DNA of 64,000 bases from an uncultured Desulfomonile sp. (lineage in GTDB: Bacteria; Desulfobacterota; Desulfomonilia; Desulfomonilales; Desulfomonilaceae), in contig CAJBEZ010000071.1 in NCBI GenBank assembly GCA_903952205.1, positions 172,576-236,575 on the forward strand, written 5' to 3'. Shown here one piece after another: positions 47,778 to 59,900 of the stretch. The first letter of the stretch is position 1, and each line of letters begins with the position of its first letter. A program made the position numbers and the translations under genes. Under the pieces are notes generated by a model. It saw nothing but the letters and a program-made list of their open reading frames with translations. It was not told the origin of the DNA and did no database searches.

Positions 47778-47794
47778 TTGGCGCAAGTATTGTA
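47778..47794 (+). promoter_or_regulatory. Sigma-54-like element upstream of the giant gene
   Basis: TTGGCGC-N5-TTGTA resembles the -24/-12 pattern (TGGCAC-N5-TTGCW). The -24 GG is kept, but the -12 reads GT in place of GC. It lies 124 bases before the ATG. The mismatch at the key base makes it doubtful. Confidence 0.25.
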
Positions 47795-47917
47795 ATTGTG
47801 CAAATTGTAAGACTTTCCAAACTCTGGTGAAATTTCTCAGGGGACAAGAACCTCAGGAATAAACCAATTTCCCTAATATCCTGAACTCAAGGGGATATTA
47901 TTTACTGGAGGGGAACA

Positions 47918-50900
47918 ATGCGTTTATTTCAGAATTGGTCCAGTCCCAAAGTTTATCAAAGAAGAATCCTCTTTGAGCAGCTTGAAGAACGAATTGTTCT
48001 CGACGCTGCTGTGACACCTCAGCCAACCAATACTATCCTCGATAATCCCGAACCTCCGAATACACAGCAACTGGAACAGCATGAAAGTCAAGTCAATCTT
48101 GCGGCAGGCGTCACAGTGGCGCCGCTTCCTCCACCACCAACCCCAGCCGGTGAGGTCTTCCATCAAGATCTGAATGTGGTGCTTATCTCAAACGCATTGG
48201 ACAAGATACCAGAGATCAGCCAGGGGGCTATGGATGCTGCAAAAGTAATTACATATGATGCGCTGCACGACAATCTCATAACGATCGTCGGTGAACTACA
48301 GGAAGTCAGCAAGACCGCAGGTCAAAAGATTGACAACTTGGCGATCATAGGGCACGGCGCTGAAAACGCCATGAGGGTTGGGACGGACAGGATTGATTTT
48401 TCTAATGTTGGGCATTTCAGCTCCGAATTGAGTTCACTCGGGCAAGCTCTGAGCGATCAGGCCCAGATCCAGCTTTTCACCTGTTCTCTGGCTAAGGACG
48501 CTTCAGGTAAGGCGTTCGTTGATTCTATCGCAAAACTGACGGGTGCTGATGTCTATGCCAGTGATGACAATACGGGTGGGGACAAAGGTGATTGGACCCT
48601 CGAGTACGGTTCAGATTCTACTGTTGCTCTCAAGTCTTTAATGGACACCCAATATCTGACAAACATACATACCGATCTGCCCTACGCTCCGGAACTTACA
48701 ATTAGTGGGACTGCCCACGGAGCGGAAGACACCCCTGTTGACTTGAGTCATCTAGTATCGATCAAGGATCAGGACGTTAATGAAACCGTTACTGTAACGC
48801 TCACGGCGAATCAGGGGTTTTCAACTCTGGACGCTGTCGCTCAGACCGGCGCTACGGTTACCGGCCATAACACATCCATCATCACAATCGAAGGGTCCCA
48901 ATCCGCTGTTAATGAAACCTTGAACCATTTGACCGGCGCTCTTGTTAATGACTGGAACAGTTCAGACGGAAGCCAGGCCACGGTCTTGGTTCATGTGTCG
49001 GATAGTCGTGGGAATGATGACGGTTCCTCTAGTGGAACGTTGTATGCCTCGATTGACACCGGCACGCTCGAAGCGGGACAAGGCGTTCATGTGTTGGCAG
49101 TTTCGTCAGCGATCCAGTCGTCGGATCAACTTGTTCATGCTGCGGCGGACGGAGCGCTAACTGTCACTTATGATCCTACGACAGATTCACCAGACAATAT
49201 ACTTCTAAAGATTGAGGCGGCGCTTTCAGGTTACAAGGCTGATTCGATAGCTTTCGCGACACATGACCAGGGTCCTGGCCAGTTCTATCTCACTGGTGAT
49301 TATTCGGTGAATTCGAGCACGCTGCTTGGATCTCCTGAACTCCAACACTTTTGGAAAGAAGTCGGTTCGTTAGTAAATGATAATGGCAGGATAGATCTGC
49401 TTGCTTGCGGACTTGGCTCAAACGAAACTGGAAAGTTGCTGCTTTCGCAACTTGAATCCATGGTTGGCCGCAACTTCGCAGCTTCTGATGACGCAACGGG
49501 TAACACTCAATACGGCGGTGACTGGGTGCTGGAGAGTGATGGGATAGATGTAGGGCCGGTGTATTTTTCTGCAGACCGCCTTCCACTATATCAAGGAGTT
49601 ATGGAAGGTGAGCAGAAGCTTATAGCCCCAGACGGGGAGTCGAGTGATTGGTTTGGTCTTCACGTTGCGATAAGTGGGAATTACGCCATAGTTGGTGCGC
49701 ATGGAGATGATATCGGTACGAACTCTAATCAAGGATCGGCTTACATATATGAGCTTTCAGGCGGAACCTGGGTTTACAAGACCAAGCTTATGGCTAACGA
49801 TGGAGCGGCGTCCGATTATTTTGGAAATGCAGTTGCAATAAATGGCAATTACGCAATAGTTGGTGCGAATGGTGATACTATCGGCACGAATTGGGGCCAG
49901 GGGTCGGCTTATATCTATGAGCTTTCAGGTGGAAACTGGGTTTACAAGACTAAGCTTACAGCTACCGATGGAGCGGCGTCCGATTATTTTGGGAATGCAG
50001 TTGCAATAAATGGCAATTACGCAATAGTTGGTGCGGTTTTGGATGATGTGAACAAGACAGACCAGGGGTCGGCCTACATATACGAGCTTTCGGGCGGAAG
50101 CTGGGTCAGCAAGACCAGGCTTACAGCTAGCGATGGGGCGGCGAATGATCATTTCGGCAGTTCAGTTTCGATAAGTGGCAATTACGCAATAGTTGGCGCT
50201 GCTTTGGATGATGTCGGCAATACGGACCAAGGGTCGGCCTACATATACGAGCTTTCGGGCGGAAGCTGGGTCAGCAAGACCAGGCTTACAGCTAGCGATG
50301 GGGCGGCGAATGATCATTTCGGCAGTTCGGTCTCGGTAAGTGGCAATTACGCTATTGTTGGAGCAGGCTGGGATGATGTCGGTACGAACGCCAGCCAGGG
50401 ATCGGCTTATATCTATGAGCTTTCAGGTGGAAACTGGGTTTACAAGACTAAGCTTACAGCTACCGATGGAGCGGCGTCCGATTGTTTTGGGAATGCGGTC
50501 GCAATCAACGGGAATTACGCCATAATTGGAGCGGAAGGGGACACTATAGATACGAACGTTTCCCAAGGATCATCTTATATCTACGAGATTTGGGGTGGTA
50601 GCTGGGTTTACAAGACTAAGCTTACAGCTACCGACGGGATTATGGTGGATTGGTTTGGCGGTGCAGTCTCGATAAGTGACAATTACGCTATTGTCGGAGC
50701 ATATGGAGACGATATAGAGTCGAACGGGGAACAGGGTTCGGCCTATTTGTACAATCTGCTCAACAAATCTCCTACCGATATTACTCTTAGCAACAACTCA
50801 GTGAACGAGAACCTGGCTTCCGGTACTACCGTTGGCACATTTACTACAACGGATACTGACAGCGGAGACACCTTCACATATTCGCTTGTGTCAGGAGCCG

Positions 50901-53900
50901 GGTCTACAGATAATGGATCGTTCACAATAGAAGGTAATACTCTCAAGACTAACGCCAGCTTCGATTATGAGAGTAAGGATGCTTACTCAGTCAGAGTTAG
51001 GACAACCGATTTACATGGGGCATCTTACGAGCAACAGCTTGCCATAAATGTGCGTGATGTCAATGCAGTATTAAGTCTGAACCATGGTGCGGGTACCCTT
51101 GACCCGACTTTTGACAGTGACGGAATGGTAACCACCTATATAGGAGAGTCAGGTGCCTATCCGCGTTCAGTAGCTATCCAGGCTGATGGCAAAATAATAT
51201 TGGCCGGGTGGGCAAACGGCGATTTCGGCCTTGCTCGTTACAACAGTGACGGGAGTTTGGATACGACCTTTAGCGGCGACGGAAAGGTGACCACTGATTT
51301 TGGTAGCTCGACTGACCAAGCGTATTCAGTGGCCATACAGACTGATGGCAAGATTGTGGTTGCTGGGGACGCATATAATGGCTCAAATTATGATTTCGCT
51401 CTAGCTCGTTACAACAGTGACGGGAGTTTGGATACGACCTTTAGCGGTGACGGAAAGGTGACCACTGATTTTGGTAGCTCGACTGACAAAGCGTATTCAG
51501 TGGCCATACAGACTGATGGCAAGATTGTGGTTGCTGGGCAAGCTGACAATTCTACAAACTCTAAGGTTGCGCTAGCTCGTTACAACAGTGACGGGAGTTT
51601 GGATACGACCTTTAGCGGCGACGGAAAGTTAACCACAGACATTGGTGGGGGTTCTTCCTGGGCCAAGTCCGTAGCCATTCAAGCTGATGGCAAAATAGTG
51701 GTTTCCGGAAGTGCAAATTATGGAGATTTTGCGGCTGCTCGTTACAACAGCGACGGGAGCCTGGACACAAGCTTTGACGCTGACGGGATGGTGACCATCG
51801 ATAATACAGACGGGGCCAAATCAATGGCCATCCAGGCTGATGGCAAAATAGTCGTCGCAGGGTGGACATACGGTTCAGATATGGACTTTGGGCTTGCTCG
51901 TTTTAACAGCAACGGGAGTCTGGATACGAGCTTTAGCGGTGACGGCAAGTTAACCACAGACATTGGTGGCTCCAATGATTATGTGAATTCTGTAGCGATA
52001 CAACCTGATGGCAAGATTGTGGTAGCTGGGTACTCACAAAAGAGCTCCTCAAGTGATGAACTTGCTCTAGTGCGTTACAACAGCAACGGGAGTTTGGATA
52101 CGAGCTTTAGCGGTGACGGCAAGTTAACCACAGACATTGGTGGCTCGAATACGAGTTCTGTAGCGATACAACCTGATGGCAAGATTGTGGTAGCAGCGCA
52201 AGCAGGCCCTGGCTTTGGGCTCGTTCGTTACGATGCGTCCCACTTGGCTTACACCGAGAACGCTGGGGCGCAGGTAATCGACAGTGACATCACGCTCACC
52301 GACACTGATAGCTCCAACATGTCGTCTGCAAAGATCCAAATCACCGGCAACTACCAGAGCGCTCAGGATATGCTCAGCATCGCCACTGAATACTCCTTGC
52401 CAATCGGTGTCACTGCAACATGGGACGGGTTGACTGGTCGGTTGACGCTTACTGGATCCTCTACGATTGCGAACTACGACACTATGCTGGAGCATGTAAC
52501 CTACACCAACAGCAGCGACGATCCGAACACTGACCCTCGTGCGGTGAGTTGGACTGTTAACGACGGAACCGCCAATTCTGCAACGCAGACTAGCACAATC
52601 ACGGTGACTGCAGTTAACGACGCTCCTGCGGCGACTGGTCCTGAGACCACCACTACGTTGAATGAAGACGGCTCAGCATCCATAACGGTTTATGGGACTG
52701 ATGTGGATAATCCAGCTTTATCTGATGTTAGCTTTACCATTACCTCCGATGTCCATAACGGGACCCTGGTCGCTGGAGACATGGTGTTGGATAGCGCTGG
52801 CCATTACTCCAAAGTTTACACGTATACTCCAGACGCTAATTTCAATGGCAGTGACCCGTTTGAGTTCACTTTTACAACCAAGAGTGAGACTTCAAGCTCC
52901 ACAGACACAACATCGGCCGTAAGTGTTCCAATAACTGTAACAGCGGTTAATGATGTTCCTGTAGTAATTGGGCAAGACGTCACTGCATATCAGGATCACA
53001 CAGTGACCATTAGGGTTAAAGGAATCGATATAGATAACCCTGACGTCTCAGATGTGTCATTTCAAATTACTGCAACTGTTACCAATGGAAGTCTTAACCC
53101 AGCAGGACTAGTGGTTCTCGAATCTCCTGGACATTATTATCAGGACTTCAATTACACGCCTAACACATATTACAGTGCTTCAGACAACTTTCAGTTCGTG
53201 TTTCAAACCCCTGGAGATTTGTGGGAGGGACTTGCGCCTTACCAAGAAATAGCCGGAACCGGATATACTGAATCTGTATCTTTAGGCGATGTAAATTCTG
53301 ACGGTAAACTGGACGTCGTTGCCGGTAATTGGGAGCAAACTACCAAGGTTTATCTAGGGGACGGAACCGGCGGATTTAATTCAGGAAGCAATGTCGGATC
53401 AGATACACCCTTCACACAGTTCATAACTCTAGGAGACATCAATGGCGACAACAAACTGGATGTGGTTGTCGGAACCTATGATGGGCAGACTACCAGGGTT
53501 TACATGGGAGATGGTCTCGGTGGATTTGATTCAGGGCGTGACCTAAGCTCAGATACCGACAATACACGTTCCATAGCGTTAGGTGATGTGAACGAAGACG
53601 GTAAACTAGACGTTGTTACTGGGAATTACGACAGTATAAAGGTTTATTTAGGGGATGGCACGGGCGGATTTGATTCAGGGCATTCCATCGTAGCAAACAG
53701 GGACGACACTCGTTCAATAGCGCTTGGCGATGTCAACAATGACGGCAATCTCGACGTGTTGGCAGCCAACTACGGTTCAGTGAAGGTATTCCTCGGAAAC
53801 GGTACAGGAGGATTTGGTTCCGGAATCAATATAGACACAACTGCCAATAACAATCAGTGCTTGACAGCAGGAGATGTTGATAACGATGGCAACCTGGATG

Positions 53901-56900
53901 TTGTCGTAGGAACTTATCTTCAAAATAGCAAAGTCTATTTGGGAAATGGTTTGGGTGGATTTGATTCAGGAAACGATGTTGATTCTGATGCTGATTTTAC
54001 CCGTTCCATATTAGCGGTTGATGTTGATAACGATGGCAACCTGGATGTGATTACTGGTAACTGGAACGCCACTAACAAGGTCTATCTTGGAAACGGTTCA
54101 GGTGGGTTTGATTCTGGTCAGAATGTAAGCGGCAATATTAGTGGTACGCAGTCTATAGCATTAGGAGACATAGATAACAATGGGTATACTGACGTAGTAG
54201 TCGGAAGTTGGGGTTGGGGTAGCAGGGTTTACCCGAATAATGGTTCAATCCAAAATAGCGGTTCAGTCGAATCATCTGCGGCGGCTACCGTTTCAATCGA
54301 CGTTGAAAAGGTCAACGAACTTCCCGCTGCGTCCGGTCCATCAACGACAACTACAGTGAATGAAGATGGTTCCATAAATATCACAGCCTTTGGGACTGAT
54401 GTAGATAATCCTGCTTTGGTGGATGTGAGCTTTGCGATTACCTCTGACGTGTCTAATGGGATTCTGGTTGAGGGAGATACCTCGTTAGTCAGTGATGGAC
54501 ATTACTCCAAAGTTTACACGTATACTCCAGACGCCAATTTCATTGGCAGCGATCCTTTTGAGTTCACTTTTACAACCAAGAGTGAAACTTCGACTGATAA
54601 CAACACAACATCCGTTGTAAGTGTTCCGATTACTGTGACAGCGGTTAATGATTTACCAGAGGCAACTGGTCCGGTAGCGACAACATCCTTGAACGAAGAT
54701 GGTTCAATCTCAATCACGGTCTTTGGGACTGATGTAGATAATCCTGCTTTGTCTGACGTCAGCTTTGCCATTACATCTAATGTTCATAACGGGAATCTCG
54801 CTGCTGGAACCACATCGTTAGATAGCCCCGGTCATTACTCGAAAGTTTACACGTACACTCCAAACGCTAACTTCATTGGCAGCGATCCTTTTGAATTTAC
54901 TTTCGCAACTAAGAGCGAGACATCAAGCGGTACAGACACAACATCGGCTGTCAGCGTTCCGATTACTGTGAATGCTGTTAATGACGCTCCGGTATTAGGT
55001 CTAAATCATGGGGCCGGTACCCTTGACCCTACATTCGGCGGCGATGGAATTGTGACAACATCGACTACGGGCTACATGTCTGACTATGCTTATTCTATGG
55101 CCATCCAGGCCGATGGCAAGATTGTAGTTGTAGGGGAAGCTGACAATGGCGAGTCCGGTTTTGGGCTCATTCGATACAACTGTGACGGAAGTCTAGACTT
55201 AGCAACAACTACAGATATCAGTGCCTTATCCACTTCCGGTGCTTATTCCGTGGCCATCCAATCTGACGGAAAGATGGTAGTGGCTGGGTACACTAACATG
55301 ATTGGGCACTACGACTTTGCAATAGTTCGATACAACGTCAATGGTAGTCTAGACTCGGGCTTCGGCAATGGGGGGGTAGTTACCACTGATTTCGGTGGCA
55401 CCAACGATTCTGCACAATGTGTGGTCATCCAAGCAGATGGTAAAATAGTGGTGGCAGGAACCGCAAATATCGGAGCGTATGTCATTGAGCTAGCAAGATA
55501 TAATACCGATGGCAGCCTAGATTCCAGTTTTGACAGCGATGGTATACTGACTACTGACGTCAACGGAATAAGCGATTCTGCACAATGTTTGGCCATCCAG
55601 GCGGATGGAAAAATAGTTGTGGCAGGGTCGTCCGAGCTGGCCCGTTACAACAGTGATGGCAGCCTGGATACCAGATTTGACGGAAGCGGGCTTGGTTATG
55701 TTCGTTCCGAGACCATACAAAATGACGGCAAAATAGTGGTCGCTGGGATCGCAGGCAATAACTTTGGGCTTGCTCGTTTCAATAGTGATGGAAGCCTCGA
55801 CAGTAGCTTTGACACTGATGGCATAGTGACCACCGACTTCCCCTTCTACGCTTACGCTTATTCTGTGTCAGTTCAGAATGACGGCAAGATCGTGGTCGCT
55901 GGGACCGCAGGTGGCAACTTTGGGCTTGCTCGTTTCAATAGTGATGGAAGCCCGGATTCGAGCTTTGACAGTGACGGGAAGTTGACCACCGATGTTGGCG
56001 GCTTGGGTTTCTCAACTGCGCACTCAGTGGCTCTTCAGTCTGACGGCAAGATTGCGGTGGCTGGAACAGCATCGTGTGTCAAGGGATCTGGAACCGATTT
56101 GTTCTTTGCGGTTGCACGGTACCTTGGGCCGGACATCTTGGCCTACACCGAAAACGCCGGTGCGCAGGTTATCGACAACACCACCAGCCTTACTGACTCT
56201 GATAGCACCAACATGTCGTCTGCAAAGATCCAGATCACCGGCAACTACCAGAGCAGTGAGGATACACTTAGCATTGACGCTCAGTACTTGCCGGGTGGTG
56301 TCACTGGAAACTGGGACGTTTCGACGGGGAAGTTGACCCTGAACGGTGTGTCTACAATTGGTAATTACGAGTCAATGCTTGAGCATGTGACTTACACCAA
56401 CAGAAGTGACGATCCGCATACCGACGCCAGAACGGTAACATGGACGGTAAACGACGGCACCGTCGATTCTACAGCACAGGCTAGTAATGTTACGGTAACA
56501 GCCGTGAATGACTTACCAACCGCATCTGGTCCGGACGTGTCCACGACATTGAACGAAGATGGGACGACATCAATAACAGTTTACGGAACAGATGTAGATA
56601 ACCCTGATTTGTCTGATGTGAGCTTTACGATTACCTCTGATGTGTCTAATGGGATTATGGTTGAGGGAGATACCTCGTTAGTCAGCCCTGGTCATTATTC
56701 CAAGGTCTACACGTATACTCCGGACGCTAACTTCAATGGCAGTGATCCTTTTGAGTTTACTTTCACAACCAAGAGTGAGTCTTCAAGCTCCACAGACACA
56801 ACATCGGCTGTCCTTGTTCCGATTACTGTGAATGCTGTTAATGATGCTCCGGCGGCAACTGGTCCGGTAGCTACAACATCCTTGAACGAAGATGGTTCAA

Positions 56901-59900
56901 TCTCAATCACGGTCTTTGGGACTGATGTAGATAATCCGGCTTTGTCCGATGTGAGCTTTACCATTACCTCTGATGTGTCTAATGGGATTATGGTTGAGGG
57001 AGATACCTCGTTAGTCAGCGCTGGTCATTACTCCAAAGTTTACACGTATACTCCAGACGCTAATTTCAATGGCAGTGATCCTTTTGAGTTCACTTTTACA
57101 ACCAAGAGTGAGACTTCAAGCGCCAACAACACAACATCGGTTGTCAGTGTTCCGATTACTGTGACAGCGGTTAATGATTTACCAGGGGCAACTGGTCCGG
57201 TAGCGACAACATCGTTGAATGAAGATGGTTCAATCTCAATCACAGTCTTTGGGACTGATGTAGATAATCCTGATTTGTCTGATGTGAGCTTTACCATTAC
57301 CTCTGATGTTCATAATGGGACCTTGGTCGCTGGAGACATGGCAAAGGACAGCGATGGCCATTACTCAAAGGCCTACACATATACTCCAGACGCTAATTTC
57401 AATGGCAGCGATCCTTTTGAGTTCACTTTTACAACCAAGAGTGAGACTTCAAGCGCCAACAACACAACATCGGTTGTCAGTGTTCCGATTACTGTGACAG
57501 CGGTCAATGATTTACCAGGGGCAACTGGTCCGGTAGCGACAACATCGTTGAATGAAGATGGTTCCATCTCAATCACGGTCTTTGGGACTGATGTAGATAA
57601 TCCTGATTTGTCCGATGTGAGCTTTGCTATTACTTCTGATGTTCATAATGGGACCTTGGTCGCTGGAGACATGGCGAAGGACAGCGATGGCCATTACTCG
57701 AAAGTTTTCACATATACTCCAGACGGTAATTTCAATGGCAGTGACCCCTTCGAGTTCACTTTTACAACCAAGAGTGAGACTTCAAGCGCCAACAACACAA
57801 CATCGGTTGTCAGTGTTCCGATTACTGTGACAGCAGTTAATGATTTACCGGCGGCAACTGGTCCGGTAGCGACAACATCGTTGAATGAAGATGGTTCAAT
57901 CTCAATCACAGTCTTTGGGACTGATGTGGATAATCCGGCTTTGTCTGATGTGAGCTTTACCATTACTTCTGATGTTCATAATGGGACCTTGGTCGCTGGA
58001 GACATGGCGAAGGACAGCGATGGCCATTACTCGAAAGTTTTCACATATACTCCAGACGGTAATTTCAATGGCAGCGATCCTTTTGAGTTCACTTTTACAA
58101 CCAAGAGTGAGACTTCGACTGACAACGACACAACTTCAGCTGTCCTTGTTCCGATTATTGTGACTGCTGTAAACGACATGCCGACGACGAGTTTAACTGC
58201 AACTACTTCCGAGAATTCGAGCGTGGTCTTGACGGGTTGGACGTTTGACGACAGCAAGGACTCGGTTCCCGGCGGGTCGTCAGCGAATAATCCGCAGCAT
58301 GTGAAGATTTCTAGCCTACCGGTGAATGGCTCACTTTTCGATAATGGTGTGGCGCTCCAGGTTGGCGACACCATTGTTTGGGCTGACGTAATTGGAGGAA
58401 ATGTAATCTTCCAGCCTAATGCCAACTGGGTAGGGGCCACGTCTTTCCTGTTCACTGTCGTAGATGATGGAGGAACTGCTAATGGTGGAGAGAACACAAG
58501 CGTCGCGACTAATGCTACGATCAACGTCTCGAACACGCAAGACGACAACTGGTCCTTAAATGTCAGTGGTGGAATAGCTTATTGGACCAATTCTAGCCTG
58601 AATCTGAGTCAGTTTAAATACGATTACAGCACTGGTCAGTGGTATGATGAAGGCCCGACTGGCGGTTGGTCAACCTTGGGGCCTGCTGGTCTCTCTTCAT
58701 CTTTTCTTGGTGACGGATCCTCGCACATCTTGGACAGCAACTGGTCATACAATTACAGTGGTGGAGTCGGTTTTTGGACCAATACTAGCCTGAATCTGAG
58801 TCAGTTTAAATACGATTATAGCACTGGTCAGTGGTATGATGAAGGCCCGACTGGCGGATGGGCAACCTTGGGGCCTGCTGGTCTTTCTGCATCTTTTCTT
58901 GGTGTTGACGGTCGCACAAATACGCTGGACAGCAACTGGCAGTACCAATACAGCTACGATTACCAAGGTGGATCCGGTGCTTGGATCAGTCCAAGCGTTT
59001 GGTTTATATACAACTACAAACTTGGACACTGGTGGGGTTATGACATTCATGGCTCCACGGAGTTTGACAGTTCTAGTGGATTTTCAGCATCCTTCATTGG
59101 AGACGGCGCATGGCACAATATTGGGACCATGGGGGGTACCCATTACGAATACCAGTATGACATGTCGAGCGATCATTATGGCTATTGGTTCAATACTGAC
59201 CTCGGTTTCCTCCAGTATAAATATGATTACGACGCCGGCCAGTGGTATGACGAAGGTAAAGTTGGCGGTTGGGCAACTTTGGGCTCTGGTAGTCTGTCGT
59301 CTAGGTTCATGGGTGACGGAAACACACGTGTGTTAGACAGCAACTGGTCATACAATTACAGTGATGGATTAGGTTATTGGACCAATTCAAGTCTGAATCT
59401 GAGTCAGTTTAAATACGATTACATTACTGGTCAATGGTATGATGAAGGCCCGACTGGCGGATGGGCAACCTTGGGGCCTGCTGGTCTTTCTGCATCTTTC
59501 CCCGGAGATAACCACGCTCCTACTGTAACTGGTCCTACCTCTCTAACGACTGCCGAGGACACTTCGATATCGTTAACCGGATCGAATGTTATATCGATAC
59601 AGGACACTGAGAATGACCAGGTCAGTGTCACCCTGACTGCGGGCCATGGAACCTTAACGGTGGGAACTCAGACAGGGTTGAGCATAACGCTGACGGGATT
59701 ACCTGCGGATGTAACACATGAGCTGAGTGGAATGATTTACACTCCTTCGCTTAATTATTATGGGCCTGACAGCATATCAGGGCATGTTGTTGAGACATTG
59801 ACAGCTCAAGGGTTAACGGCGGATTCGAACGTAAGTGTGACTGTGGATCATCCCCCTACGTTAAGCCTCAGTCATGGGGCTGGTTTACTGGATACGACTT

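Noticed and set aside
54514..57963. A family of similar leftward open frames within the adhesin gene
   Set aside because: They recur every 333 bases because the sense strand repeats; no ribosome sites and no independent family. They are antisense shadows.
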